From assembly GCA_963846715.1 (NCBI GenBank), contig CAWJXA010000005.1, forward strand, positions 124,001-188,000: a DNA stretch of 64,000 bases. The letters are read 5' to 3'. The position numbers were made by a program, and so were the translations under genes. A model generated the notes under the pieces. It ran no database searches and was not told where the DNA came from. It worked only from the letters and a program-made list of their open reading frames with translations. Source of the DNA: Bog-257 sp963846715. GTDB taxonomy: Bacteria; Acidobacteriota; Terriglobia; Terriglobales; Acidobacteriaceae. This document shows positions 35,234-44,020 of this stretch, piece after piece (position 1 is the stretch's first letter; every line of letters begins with the position of its first letter).

Positions 35234-35767
35234 TTAACACGGGTTGCCGTTCAAGGTGCACTTGAATGTTCCACTTTCGCCACCCATTTTAGTCACATTC
35301 GGTATCGCCGCCCCGTTTCCGTCAAAATACACCTCTTGGGGTGTCTGTCCCATGTGTTCCATGTCGCCGAAATGAAATATGCTCGGCCCGAACGGCAGCC
35401 CCGGCTTAAATGAGTTAGGGTATACGGTCCAATTTGAGTTCGGACACTTATTTGTGATGAGTGCAAACGACGCCTGCGAGCCGAACAAGGTCTTAACGCA
35501 TTGCGGGCGGCTTGGCGTTACAAAGCCCTTATTGGCTTGTGGGGCCATATCGAATGTTACCTTCTTCCAGGTCACTACAAAGTTGCTAAATTTTTTCCCA
35601 TCCCAGTTAAAGGTCGCCGGGTTGGTGGGCAGCACGCAGCCTGGCTTTGCGCAAGTGAATGTGATGGTGTAGAGGGGAGGGGCAGGTACCGAGACCTGTT
35701 CGGCCTTGGCTGCTGGCATGCTGAGGCCTGCGGTGAGAAGACCCAGGATTCCTAGTTTGTAGTTCAT
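35234..35767 (-). CDS. hypothetical exported protein, 177 aa
   Basis: I do not recognise this protein. It has a clear signal peptide (MNYKLGILGLLTAGLSMPAAKA) and a mature part rich in Pro, Asn, aromatic residues and six Cys (for example TCAKPGCVLP, RPQCVKTLF, NKCPNSN, TFKCTLNGNPC). These could form disulfides in a small extracytoplasmic beta-fold. GGGAG lies about 8 nt upstream of the ATG. Base composition is lower in GC than its neighbours, so horizontal origin is possible. Confidence 0.6.
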   Translation of the reverse strand: MNYKLGILGLLTAGLSMPAAKAEQVSVPAPPLYTITFTCAKPGCVLPTNPATFNWDGKKFSNFVVTWKKVTFDMAPQANKGFVTPSRPQCVKTLFGSQASFALITNKCPNSNWTVYPNSFKPGLPFGPSIFHFGDMEHMGQTPQEVYFDGNGAAIPNVTKMGGESGTFKCTLNGNPC

Positions 35768-36272
35768 CCGGTTGGCTCCCTTCTTTTATATATCTCCATC
35801 CCAAGTTTCCTTGGCATCGGTGGGATGATTCTCTGACTTTTCAGCCGGGGCAATTTGCCCGATGAGTCCAGATAGATGGTGCCGAAACGGCTATTAAAAA
35901 CTGCTCCGTACAAGGGGTCGGAACTAGGGAACCATTTAGAGGGGGGCCAGAGTTCCCTTGATTTGCAAACAATGTGCCTAGTCGATTCAAAAGTCAAGAC
36001 ACATAAGTAACTATTCAACGAAAAAAGTTAGAACTATCTAGTTGGTAGGATCACTACTCTATAGCTCGTGGCATTTGTCTAGTCGAACTGCAACAAGTGC
36101 CGCCGACTGAAGCCGGCTCGGACATGACGGCTCAGCGCGAGCGCGGCGCTGAACAGGCTATTACGAAACTCTGATCGGCGGCCAGCTTGTGGAACAAAGC
36201 ATTCATCAGCCGCCCTGCGGCGAAAGGCGATAGCCCACTGCTTCAATTGGATTATTCACGAGGAACTCACGG

Positions 36273-36435
36273 TTTGAAAGGGCACGGCTTCAGCCGTGCC
36301 GTCACGTGAGCGTGGAGCGTCGGGCTTTAGCCCCTGAGGGAATTCGCAGGTCGTGTCAGCACCGAAGTCCCTCAGTGGCTAAAGCCGCCATGATGAGAAC
36401 AGCTTGCGGCACGGCTGAGGCCGTGCCCCTTCAAA
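36273..36435. repeat. 163-nt nested inverted-repeat element
   Basis: The outer arms are TTTGAAAGGGCACGGC... (hairpin 36281-36300) and ...GGCACGGCTGAGGCCGTGCC with CTTCAAAG (36408-36436). Inside, GGGCTTTAGCCC (36322-36333) faces GGCTAAAGCC (36377-36386), and CTGAGGGA (36334-36341) faces TCCCTCAG (36368-36375). The right half matches the element at 178-243. The surrounding 36019-36733 gap has no supported gene; a related hairpin GGCGC-TGAA-GCGCC followed by CCACTACC lies at 36545-36567. Confidence 0.6.
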
Positions 36436-36733
36436 GCTTGCTGCCTTCTGCCGGGAGAACAGATGAATAATCCAGCCTCAGCAGTGGGAAAGCGGAAGTG
36501 GGAAATCCGAATCCGCTTCAGCAGACGACAGACGTTTCGTAGCAGGCGCTGAAGCGCCCCACTACCCGTACTCGCCCGCTACAATAATTCTTGAGCTCCT
36601 ATAGAGGCAGAGTTGCCGCCCAGGAGTCCACGTGTCGGCGAGCCAGAAGCCCATGCGCCGCTCATGATATTCTTATCTAGATAGCTGCGACCCTCCTTGT
36701 AGGCAATTTTCCCGCAGTTCCTCTATAAAAATC

Positions 36734-38366
36734 ATGATCTCAGTCAGCAATGTATCCATGCGCTACGGCGCCAAAGTTCTGTTCGACGAAGTGTCCACCG
36801 CGTTTACTCCCGGCAAGCGCTACGGCCTCACCGGTCCCAATGGGGCAGGGAAGTCCACTTTCATGAATCTGTTGACCGGTGAACTGGAGCCGCAGAAGGG
36901 CACGGTGGTGCGTCCGCGCAAGCTCGGCGTATTGCGGCAGGACCAGTTCGCCTTCGACGCCTATCGCGTGCTCGATACCGTCATCATGGGCAACAAGCGG
37001 CTGTGGGCGGCGATGGAGGAGCGTGACCGCATCTACGAGAAGCACGAGATCACCAACGAAGATGGCATGAGGCTGGGCGAGCTGGAAGGCGTCGTCGGCG
37101 AAGAAGATGGCTACTCCGCCGAGACCGATGCCGCGCTCCTGCTGCAGGGTCTCGACATTCACGACGAAATGCATCAGCGTCCGATGAGCGAGTTGCAAGG
37201 CGGACAGAAGGTCCGTGTGCTGCTGGCGCAGGCGCTATTCGGTCATCCCCAGGCACTGTTGCTCGACGAACCCACGAACCACCTCGACTTGGACTCGATC
37301 CACTGGCTGCAAAGCTTCCTGAAGAGCTACGACGGCGTGGTCATTGTCATCTCGCACGATCGCCATTTCCTGAACAGTGTCTGCACTCACATCGCGGACA
37401 TCGACTACGAAACCATCATCACCTATACCGGCAGCTACGACGAGATGGTGATGGCCAAGACGCAGATTCGTTCGCAGATCGAAGGCCAGAACGCGCAGCG
37501 CGAAAAGAAAATCGCGCAACTGAACGACTTCATCGCGCGCTTCTCTGCCGGCACTCGCTCCAGCCAGGTGCAGTCGAGGCGCAAGGAAGTGGAACGACTG
37601 CAGGTCACCGAGCTTGCGAAGTCGAACATCCAGCGCCCGTACCTCAAGTTCGAACAGAAGCGCCCATCGGGCAAACACATTCTGGAATTGGAAGGCGTGA
37701 GCAAGTCATACGGTGACAGCGAAATCATTCGCGGCTTCACCGCCAGTGTAACTCGCGGCGAGAAGATCGCGCTTGATGGGCCGCAACGGCGCCGGCAAGA
37801 CCACACTGCTGAACGCTTTGCTGGCCAACTCTCCGACCGTTCCGGAATCTGAGCTGCGCCAGACCAGCGGCTACGACGGCGAGTTCCTTACCGGCGGCGA
37901 GGTCATCTGGGGACACGAAGCAGCCGTCGGATATTTCGCCCAGGACCACCGCGCGCTTATCGAAAAAGGAATGACGGCGTTCGAGTGGCTGCATCGCTGG
38001 GACCTGGGCGCAGCCAACGAAGAAATTCGAGGCTTGCTGGGCAGATGCTGTTTGCGCGCGACGACGGCAACAAGCGCACCGAGGTGCTCTCCGGTGGAGA
38101 AGCGGCGCGGCTGCTGTTCTGCAAGCTGATGCTGCAAAAGCCGAACGTGCTGGTGCTCGACGAACCCACCAACCATTTGGACCTGGAGTCGATCAACGCG
38201 CTGAATATCGCGCTGCAACGCTATCCTGGAACCGTGCTTACTGGTGACCCACGACCACGATCTGATCGACGAGGTCGCGACCCGCATCTGGCATTTCGAG
38301 GGCGATCACCGCATCACCGACTTCAAGGGCGCATACGAGGAGTATCAATCTGTGGTCGCGGCATGA
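36734..38366 (+). pseudogene. ABC-F family ATPase (YbiT/Uup-like), three frameshifts
   Basis: Two ABC ATPase domains without TM segments. The first is intact (GPNGAGKSTFMNLLTG, signature LQGGQKVRVLLAQALF, Walker B ALLLDEPTNHLDLDS), followed by the ABC-F linker helices. The second starts near 37685 and breaks at about 37770, where one extra base precedes MGRNGAGKTTLLNALL. It breaks again near 38045 (then ARDDGNKRTEVLSGGEAARLL and VLVLDEPTNHLDLES) and near 38240 (then THDHDLIDEVATRIWHF), ending at 38366. ABC-F proteins act on the ribosome in translation control or resistance. Motifs survive in all frames, so assembly indels are likely. Confidence 0.82.
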
Positions 38367-38387
38367 TACTGGCCACTCCGAATCGCT

Positions 38388-39350
38388 CTACGAGCAAACC
38401 AGCCCTCGACTGAACACCATGTTCTCTTGCACTGACTCTTCCTGGTGTACCTTCAACGTTCTGATGCTGTACCCAATCTCCAGCGGCTCATAAACTGAAG
38501 CTAGCAATTCCGATACTTCGTCAAGATTGTCTTGCGCGAGTGCGACGATGGATGGTCCTGACCCGCTAAGGCAAATCCCAAGCAGATCTTCGTGCTCAAG
38601 GTGTAGCGCCTGTTCCAGACCGGGCACCACCTTTTGTCGAAATGGCTGGTGCAACCGATCGCCGAGCGCCTGTTTTAGCAGCGAAAAATTGCCACTTTGC
38701 AGCAACTGCAGTAGCAGCGTCATTCGCTGTAAGTTGAAGACCACATCGGCTCGCGAAACAAAACTCGGAAGCACTTTGCGCGAGTCTGCCGTAGCCAGTG
38801 GAATATCTGGAGTTGCAACGATGAACGCCAGCGACTCAGGCCAGCGAAACCTGGTGGCGTAAACCGAGCCATCGGGAAGCTGGCAGCTTGCCGTAAGCCC
38901 GCCCAGCACGGCCGCGGACGCATTGTCGGGATGGGCCTCCAGAGCACACGCTGCATTGATGATCGCCTGAATCGGCAATGGTCCCGCTAGCGACTCGTAC
39001 AAGCGAAGTCCCGCCACCGTGGCGGCAGCGCTGCTGCCAAGGCCGGCGCGCATAGGAATGTCACTGCACACTTCGATCGACAAAGACGGCAGGGAAGTGC
39101 TGTTCTGTCGCGCCAGGAATCGGAAGGCGCGCTCGATATAGTTCTCACCGCAAAGCTTCTGGCCGCTGAACTGAAACTCTAACTCTCCATGTCCCGGCAT
39201 GGTTCGCACGTACAGGCGCAAGTACAACTGCACCGCAACCGCAAGCGTGTCGAAACCCGGCCCCAAGTTCGCAATCGATGCTGGTACCTTGATCTCGAAC
39301 GGTCTCCCAGCAGCGACGGGTGCGACGCTGAATTCCGCCACCGTGTTCAT
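38388..39350 (-). CDS. thrB: homoserine kinase
   Basis: A 320-aa GHMP kinase that phosphorylates homoserine in threonine synthesis. VPASIANLGPGFDTLAVAV is the N-terminal GHMP motif and PMRAGLGSSAAATVAGLRL the ATP-binding glycine-serine loop (about residues 95-113). ICLSGSGPSIVALA is the C-terminal GHMP motif. The ATG overlaps the thrC stop by ATGA, so it is the last gene of the lysC-hom-thrC-thrB operon. It converges with the ABC-F gene (22-nt gap). Confidence 0.93.
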   Translation of the reverse strand: MNTVAEFSVAPVAAGRPFEIKVPASIANLGPGFDTLAVAVQLYLRLYVRTMPGHGELEFQFSGQKLCGENYIERAFRFLARQNSTSLPSLSIEVCSDIPMRAGLGSSAAATVAGLRLYESLAGPLPIQAIINAACALEAHPDNASAAVLGGLTASCQLPDGSVYATRFRWPESLAFIVATPDIPLATADSRKVLPSFVSRADVVFNLQRMTLLLQLLQSGNFSLLKQALGDRLHQPFRQKVVPGLEQALHLEHEDLLGICLSGSGPSIVALAQDNLDEVSELLASVYEPLEIGYSIRTLKVHQEESVQENMVFSRGLVCS

Positions 39351-40564
39351 GCGTGTAACTCCCCCTGCAGCGCGCGCTCCAACTGCTGCGTCTTAATGAT
39401 GAAGTCGGTGTCCTTCAGAGCGTGGCCGGTGAGAATGGCTACGACCACAGCGTCGCGATCGATCTTCCGTTGTGCCGAGAGTTTGCGCAACGCTGCCAAC
39501 GTGGTGGCCGATGCCGGTTCGCAGCCGATGCCATCGCGCCCGATCATGGCTTTCGCTCCGGCAATTTCTTCGTCCGTCACGTCCATGACGAACCCGTTCG
39601 TATGCTCTACTGCGCGCAACGCTTTCTTCCACGATCGCGGATTGCCAATGCGAATCGCGGTCGCAGACGTTTCAGGCTCCTCAACTGGCGTGAGCTCACG
39701 AGAGCCCGAGCGCCACAGCTGCGCGAACGGGTTGGCCCCCTCTGCCTGAACCACAACGAGCCGCGGAAGTTTATTCAGCAATCCCGCGGCTTGTAGTTCG
39801 ACGAACGCCTTGCCGAATGCCGAGCTATTGCCGAGATTTCCACCGGGAACAATCACGTAGTCGGGCGCTTCCCAACCGAGCTGTTCCATCATCTCGAACA
39901 TCGCCATCTTCTGCCCTTCCAGGCGAAAGGGATTAATCGAGTTCAGAAAGTAGAGATCGCTGCCGGGCGCATTGAGCATACGTTCCAGCGCGAGATCGAA
40001 GCTGCCCTCCACCTGCACAACTTCCGCTCCGAAGTCTAGGGCCTGCGCCAATTTGTTTTGCGAGACCTGTCCCGCTGGCAGGTAAACCTTGGCGGTCAGC
40101 CCGGCGCGTGCCGCGTAGGCTGCCAGCGACCCGGAGGTATTACCCGTTGAAGCGCAGGCCACAGCTTTAGCGCCCACGTACACCGCTTCCGTCATGCCCA
40201 CAGTCATGCCGAGATCTTTGAAGCATGCGGTCGGATTCCAGCCCAGATGCTTGAAGTGAAGATTGCGCACGCCGGCCCAATCGGCGGTTCGCTGTCCTGT
40301 CACCAGAGGGTTGTTACCTTCCGCCATGGTCACTACTTCGGAGTAACAGTTAGGCAGGAACTCGCGAAAACGCCAGACGCCGCTCGCATCCAGCGGAGCA
40401 TAAGAACTTCGCCGCTCCAGCCACGTGCGCTTGAGTTCCGCGGAAGTCTTGTCCACCTTGCCGACCGCTACTTCCAGCAGATCGCCACACACGGCACAAG
40501 CCAGCGCGCGATCATGCAGGTCCAACCCTGCGCCACAATTAGGATTGCTACAACGCAAATGCAT
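39347..40564 (-). CDS. thrC: threonine synthase
   Basis: A 405-aa fold-type II PLP enzyme converting O-phosphohomoserine to threonine. A zinc-ribbon-like N-terminus (LRCSNPNCGAG...ACAVCGDLL) is followed by FKHLGWNPTACFKDLGMTVG with the Schiff-base Lys in the CFKDLG motif, ASTGNTSGSLAAYAA binding the PLP phosphate, and YVIVPGGNLGNSSAF. The start at ATG 40564 (TAGGAGT upstream) is preferred to an upstream ATG at 40669, whose 35 extra codons overlap hom. Overlaps thrB by 4 nt. Confidence 0.92.
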   Translation of the reverse strand: MHLRCSNPNCGAGLDLHDRALACAVCGDLLEVAVGKVDKTSAELKRTWLERRSSYAPLDASGVWRFREFLPNCYSEVVTMAEGNNPLVTGQRTADWAGVRNLHFKHLGWNPTACFKDLGMTVGMTEAVYVGAKAVACASTGNTSGSLAAYAARAGLTAKVYLPAGQVSQNKLAQALDFGAEVVQVEGSFDLALERMLNAPGSDLYFLNSINPFRLEGQKMAMFEMMEQLGWEAPDYVIVPGGNLGNSSAFGKAFVELQAAGLLNKLPRLVVVQAEGANPFAQLWRSGSRELTPVEEPETSATAIRIGNPRSWKKALRAVEHTNGFVMDVTDEEIAGAKAMIGRDGIGCEPASATTLAALRKLSAQRKIDRDAVVVAILTGHALKDTDFIIKTQQLERALQGELHA

Positions 40565-40575
40565 CCAGACAACTC

Positions 40576-41883
40576 CTACTTCAGTATGGGCATTCTGACC
40601 GGCGTCTCGACCATAAAGTCGAACTTGCCAATCTCGACAAGTGCCGCTTCCACGCGGCTTTCTTTGCACGGCTCCAGGGTCACGACGAACGGCAGTTCCG
40701 ACTTGGAATAGCCGGGCCTCTGCAGCACCGCATCAAGATTAATGTGGTAACGGGCGAGCACCTCTGCAACCGCCGCGATGATTCCCGGCCTATCTGTGAC
40801 CACGAATCGCACATATTGCGACCGTTCCAGATCGCTACTCAACACGTGCGGAATGACGGCCCTGCCCTGTGGCCTTGCCGACAGCCTTGCCCCGTACTGT
40901 GCCGCTTGCAGAAGGTCAGAGACCACGGCGACAGCGGTCGGATTTCCTCCCGCACCGCGGCCCGAGAAAGCGACGTCTCCGCCGAATTCTCCCGTACTCA
41001 CCACCAGGTTCTCGCTTCCCGAAACTCGCGCCAACGGCGAGTCCTTGGGGACTAGCGAAGGCTCCACTACCGCATGGGCTTTTCCCTCCGCCATTCCCGC
41101 GCTTGACACTTGCCGTATGGTGCAACCGAGTTCGTGTGCATACTCGAAGTCAACCGCTCTGACCGCTTTTATCGAGCGGCACGCGACTTCTTCTGGCCGG
41201 ATGTCAACGCTCAGCCCCACTCGCGCCAGAATGACCAGCTTCGCGCCTGCGTCCAGGCCGTCGAGGTCATCCGTAGGGTCGGCTTCCGCGAAGCCCGCCT
41301 GTTGCGCTTCGCTCAGGGCCTCGGCGAACGAGATACCTGCTTGCTCGATCCTGGTGAGGATGTAGTTGCAAGTTCCGTTGAGAATGCCGCGAATCCTCGT
41401 CAGCCGGTCACCCGCGAGTCCATCGCGAAGTCCAGACAGCACCGGAATGCCACCGGCGACGCATGCTCCAAAGCTAAGCGATTGTCCGTTGTCGCGGGCC
41501 ATCTTCAGTAGCTCCGAGCCAAAGTGCGCCATCAGTTGCTTGTTGGCGGTCACCACCGACTTGCCCGATTGGAGTGCTCGCCGCACCCACTCATGCGCCG
41601 GCTCCAGTCCGCCCATCAGTTCGACGACCAGGTCAACGTCGGATGCCAGCACCTCATCGATGTCCTCCGTCCACACCACGTTCGGCGGAATCCAGTTCAC
41701 TTTCTTATGGGCGACGCGACGGTTGCAGATATGCGTGAGCCGCAGGGAATGGTCATCCTTACGTGCGCCCAGCAGGTGCGCCACGGAACTGCCTACGGTC
41801 CCGAAGCCGACCAGCGCAATCTTGCAACTGGCCTCCGGAAAGTATCCCGGCCGTTCGAAATATGCTGGAAGTAACGTGGTCAT
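40576..41883 (-). CDS. hom: homoserine dehydrogenase
   Basis: A 435-aa NAD(P)-dependent enzyme reducing aspartate semialdehyde to homoserine. The Rossmann motif is KIALVGFGTVGSSVAHLL (about residues 22-39). VELMGGLEPAHEWVRRAL, VTANKQLMAHFG, FGACVAGGIPVLSGLRDGL and GILNGTCNYILTRIEQ are family signatures with the catalytic Lys region. A C-terminal ACT domain (RFVVTDRPGIIAAVAEVLARY) suggests allosteric control by threonine. Its ATG overlaps the lysC stop (ATGA). Family length is normal. Confidence 0.94.
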   Translation of the reverse strand: MTTLLPAYFERPGYFPEASCKIALVGFGTVGSSVAHLLGARKDDHSLRLTHICNRRVAHKKVNWIPPNVVWTEDIDEVLASDVDLVVELMGGLEPAHEWVRRALQSGKSVVTANKQLMAHFGSELLKMARDNGQSLSFGACVAGGIPVLSGLRDGLAGDRLTRIRGILNGTCNYILTRIEQAGISFAEALSEAQQAGFAEADPTDDLDGLDAGAKLVILARVGLSVDIRPEEVACRSIKAVRAVDFEYAHELGCTIRQVSSAGMAEGKAHAVVEPSLVPKDSPLARVSGSENLVVSTGEFGGDVAFSGRGAGGNPTAVAVVSDLLQAAQYGARLSARPQGRAVIPHVLSSDLERSQYVRFVVTDRPGIIAAVAEVLARYHINLDAVLQRPGYSKSELPFVVTLEPCKESRVEAALVEIGKFDFMVETPVRMPILK

Positions 41884-43331
41884 GGCTGTACAGCCTCCGG
41901 GCGCGCACCGGCTCGAACTGGAAACGCCAGCACTCGCGTCGTCGCCAGCGGCTCTCGCAACCGGCGCACCTCCGGCGCTTCAAAGAAGCGCTGATGCAGG
42001 CGCTTCACCACCAGCGGAACATCCGCCTCCTCCACCACAAAGCTGATGTTGATCTCCGAAGCCCCCTGCGAAATCATGTGCACGTTGACCTTCGCAGCGG
42101 CAACCGTGCTGAAGACGCTGGCGGCAATGCCGGCTTGGCCGCGAATGTGTTTGCCCACCAGGCAGATGATGGCTTTTCCATCCTCGACGTCGACCTCTCC
42201 CAGCTTCTTCAGATCGCTTATCAGCGCACTCACATCACGCGATGCGTCCAGCGCGACCGAGACGCTCACCTCCGAGGTCGAGACCAGGTCGGCCGCGCAC
42301 GAGTGGCGATCGAACGCCTCGAACAGCGCGCGCAGAAAACCGTGCGCCATCAACATGCGCGGCGATCTCACATTGATGACCTTCATCCCCTTTTTCGCGG
42401 CGATGGCGCGAAACGCCGTGCGGTTGCGCGGAGCGCGAGCACGAATGCACGTACCTTTGTTGTCCGGCTGGCGCGAGTTCAGAACATGGACCGGAATATT
42501 TTTCTCAACCGCCGGAATCAGCGTTGCCGGGTGTAAGACCTTCGCGCCGAAGTACGCCAACTCTGATGCTTCGTCGAATCCGATGACATCGATGCGTTGC
42601 GCCTGCAGGCACAGCCGTGGGTCGGTGGTCATCATTCCCTGGACGTCGGTCCAGATCTCGATTCGCTTGGCACTCAGTGCCGCTCCGATGATGGCGGCCG
42701 AGAAGTCCGATCCTCCGCGGCCGAGAGTGGTGGGAACACCCTCGGCCGTCGCTCCGATGAAACCACCCATCACGGGAACCTGGTTTGCACTCAAGAGAGG
42801 CTTGATCTGAGAACGCAATCGTTCGCTGGTGCGCTCAAACAGCGGAACAGCTCGATTGTGGGTCGCGTCGGTCACCATGCAGTGGCGCGAATCCACCAGC
42901 GCTGCATTGATTCCGCGCGCTGCAAAAGCGGCGCAGACGATTCGGCTCGACAGCAATTCACCCGTCGCCAGAATGTTGTCCGTGGTGCGAGCAGTCAGTT
43001 CACCCAGCGCCGAAACCCCGCGCAGCACATCCTGGATGGAGTCGAGCAGTTCATTGATCTCCCCGCGGACGGCGGCTTCCCTCGGCCCATTTGCCAGGGC
43101 CGACAGCACCGCCAGATGCCGCTGACGAATCTTGCGCAGCAGCTTCAACGCCTCGGGGAGTGATCCGGAAGCGACGGCGCTCGACATCGCCAGCAGCGCG
43201 TCCGTCACTCCGGCCATCGCGCTCACCACGACGACCGGCCGTTCATCGAGGCGACCAAGCACGATGTCGGCCACCCGGTTGATTGCCGCCTCATTTTCAA
43301 CTGACGTTCCACCAAACTTCATTACGATCAT
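41880..43331 (-). CDS. lysC: aspartate kinase
   Basis: A 483-aa aspartokinase performing the first committed step of the aspartate pathway. MIVMKFGGTSVENEAAI is the KFGGTS ATP-binding motif. VVVVSAMAGVTDALL, TLGRGGSDFSAAIIGAAL and EIWTDVQGMMTTDPR follow in the kinase domain (to about residue 290). Two C-terminal ACT domains (MKVINVRSPRMLMAHGFL and GIAASVFSTVAAAKVNVHMISQG) indicate feedback regulation. It is monofunctional, as hom is a separate gene. First structural gene of the operon, 34 nt after the attenuator terminator. Confidence 0.94.
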   Translation of the reverse strand: MIVMKFGGTSVENEAAINRVADIVLGRLDERPVVVVSAMAGVTDALLAMSSAVASGSLPEALKLLRKIRQRHLAVLSALANGPREAAVRGEINELLDSIQDVLRGVSALGELTARTTDNILATGELLSSRIVCAAFAARGINAALVDSRHCMVTDATHNRAVPLFERTSERLRSQIKPLLSANQVPVMGGFIGATAEGVPTTLGRGGSDFSAAIIGAALSAKRIEIWTDVQGMMTTDPRLCLQAQRIDVIGFDEASELAYFGAKVLHPATLIPAVEKNIPVHVLNSRQPDNKGTCIRARAPRNRTAFRAIAAKKGMKVINVRSPRMLMAHGFLRALFEAFDRHSCAADLVSTSEVSVSVALDASRDVSALISDLKKLGEVDVEDGKAIICLVGKHIRGQAGIAASVFSTVAAAKVNVHMISQGASEINISFVVEEADVPLVVKRLHQRFFEAPEVRRLREPLATTRVLAFPVRAGARPEAVQP

Positions 43332-43364
43332 GCGGTGCTCCCCGGCTCGAATTGGCCCATGAAT

Positions 43365-43395
43365 ACAAAACCCACCAGCCTTTCGGGCGGTGGGT
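43365..43395 (-). terminator. intrinsic terminator of the thr operon attenuator
   Basis: On the minus strand the RNA folds as CCCACC-GCC, loop CGAAA, GGC-(T)-GGTGGG, followed by TTTTGTATT. That is a 9-bp GC-rich stem with one bulged T and a U-run, a typical Rho-independent terminator. It lies between the leader peptide and lysC. GGGCGG in the leader (43449-43444) is complementary to its 5' arm and could form an antiterminator. Confidence 0.8.
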
Positions 43396-43421
43396 CATTT
43401 GATCTTGTCCTTGAAGTTTCT

Positions 43422-43520
43422 CTAGGAACTATTGCTGATCTCCCCGCCCGTGCTTGTGCCCACACCTGTCCGCGATGTTGTTGTTGTCAGTACCCGGGAC
43501 GTGAGGCGGAATGACGACAT
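43422..43520 (-). CDS. thrL: Thr-rich leader peptide of the lysC-hom-thrC-thrB operon
   Basis: A 32-codon ORF starting at ATG 43520 and ending TAG 43424-43422. It contains eight Thr codons, including four consecutive ACA codons (residues 12-15) and three more between residues 18 and 24; there is one Ile codon. An intrinsic terminator follows 27 nt later and then lysC. This is the architecture of amino-acid attenuators such as E. coli thrL: a ribosome stalled at Thr codons would favour the antiterminator. No ribosome-binding site is visible, and the promoter is so close that the mRNA may be leaderless. Confidence 0.75.
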   Translation of the reverse strand: MSSFRLTSRVLTTTTSRTGVGTSTGGEISNSS

Positions 43521-43531
43521 GAGATCAACAG

Positions 43532-43560
43532 ACATTAGAACAATCTTGGAGCTGAGTCAA
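43532..43560 (-). promoter_or_regulatory. sigma70-like promoter of the thr operon leader
   Basis: On the minus strand TTGACT (43560-43555) and TAATGT (43537-43532) are separated by exactly 17 bp, good matches to -35 and -10 consensus. The predicted start near 43525 is only about 5 nt from the leader-peptide ATG. Confidence 0.65.
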
Positions 43561-43672
43561 TCAAAATTTGCGGAATTATGCGCTTGACAAACCCACAACT
43601 CCGGCCCCAAGGTGAAGCCGCCGAGAAACCACTGAAAAAGAAACGCAGTAAGTCCTAGACGGAGGTGCGAGT

Positions 43673-44020
43673 ATGAAGTGGATTATTCTGCCAATGACGC
43701 TTTGCATAGCGACATTCCTAATGGCTCAGGAAGGCACACGGAGCAAGGCAGAGTGCGAGGCTGATGCAATTCATTGGAATGTCACCGTTACTGAACTTCA
43801 AAAGTTGCAGGACGGCCCGATAAGCATAACAGAGCTTGACCATAGGGCAACGGTGCTGCTGGGCTGCGCGCTGACATACATGCCTATGCAGGAAAGTCAC
43901 TACCGGGATCTGTCTGAGGTCTATGATCACGCTTCCAACATACGTGTTGAGCATTTCTTCCAGCGGCACCCGGAGATTCGAGCGAAGCTTGTTCAAGACG
44001 ACGAATCAGGATTGCGCTGA
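43673..44020 (+). CDS. hypothetical exported protein, 115 aa
   Basis: I do not recognise this protein. It has a signal peptide (MKWIILPMTLCIATFLMAQ), then an acidic helical domain with two Cys (AECEADAIHW, LLGCALTYMPM) that might pair. GGAGGTGCGAGT precedes the ATG. It is divergent from the thr operon promoter and its 3' end overlaps the convergent gene at 44006-44350 by 15 nt. Confidence 0.55.
   Translation: MKWIILPMTLCIATFLMAQEGTRSKAECEADAIHWNVTVTELQKLQDGPISITELDHRATVLLGCALTYMPMQESHYRDLSEVYDHASNIRVEHFFQRHPEIRAKLVQDDESGLR

Noticed and set aside
35764..36018. An 84-codon minus-strand frame upstream of the exported orphan
   Set aside because: No ribosome-binding site or family resemblance, and the composition looks random; it abuts the orphan gene but support is too weak.
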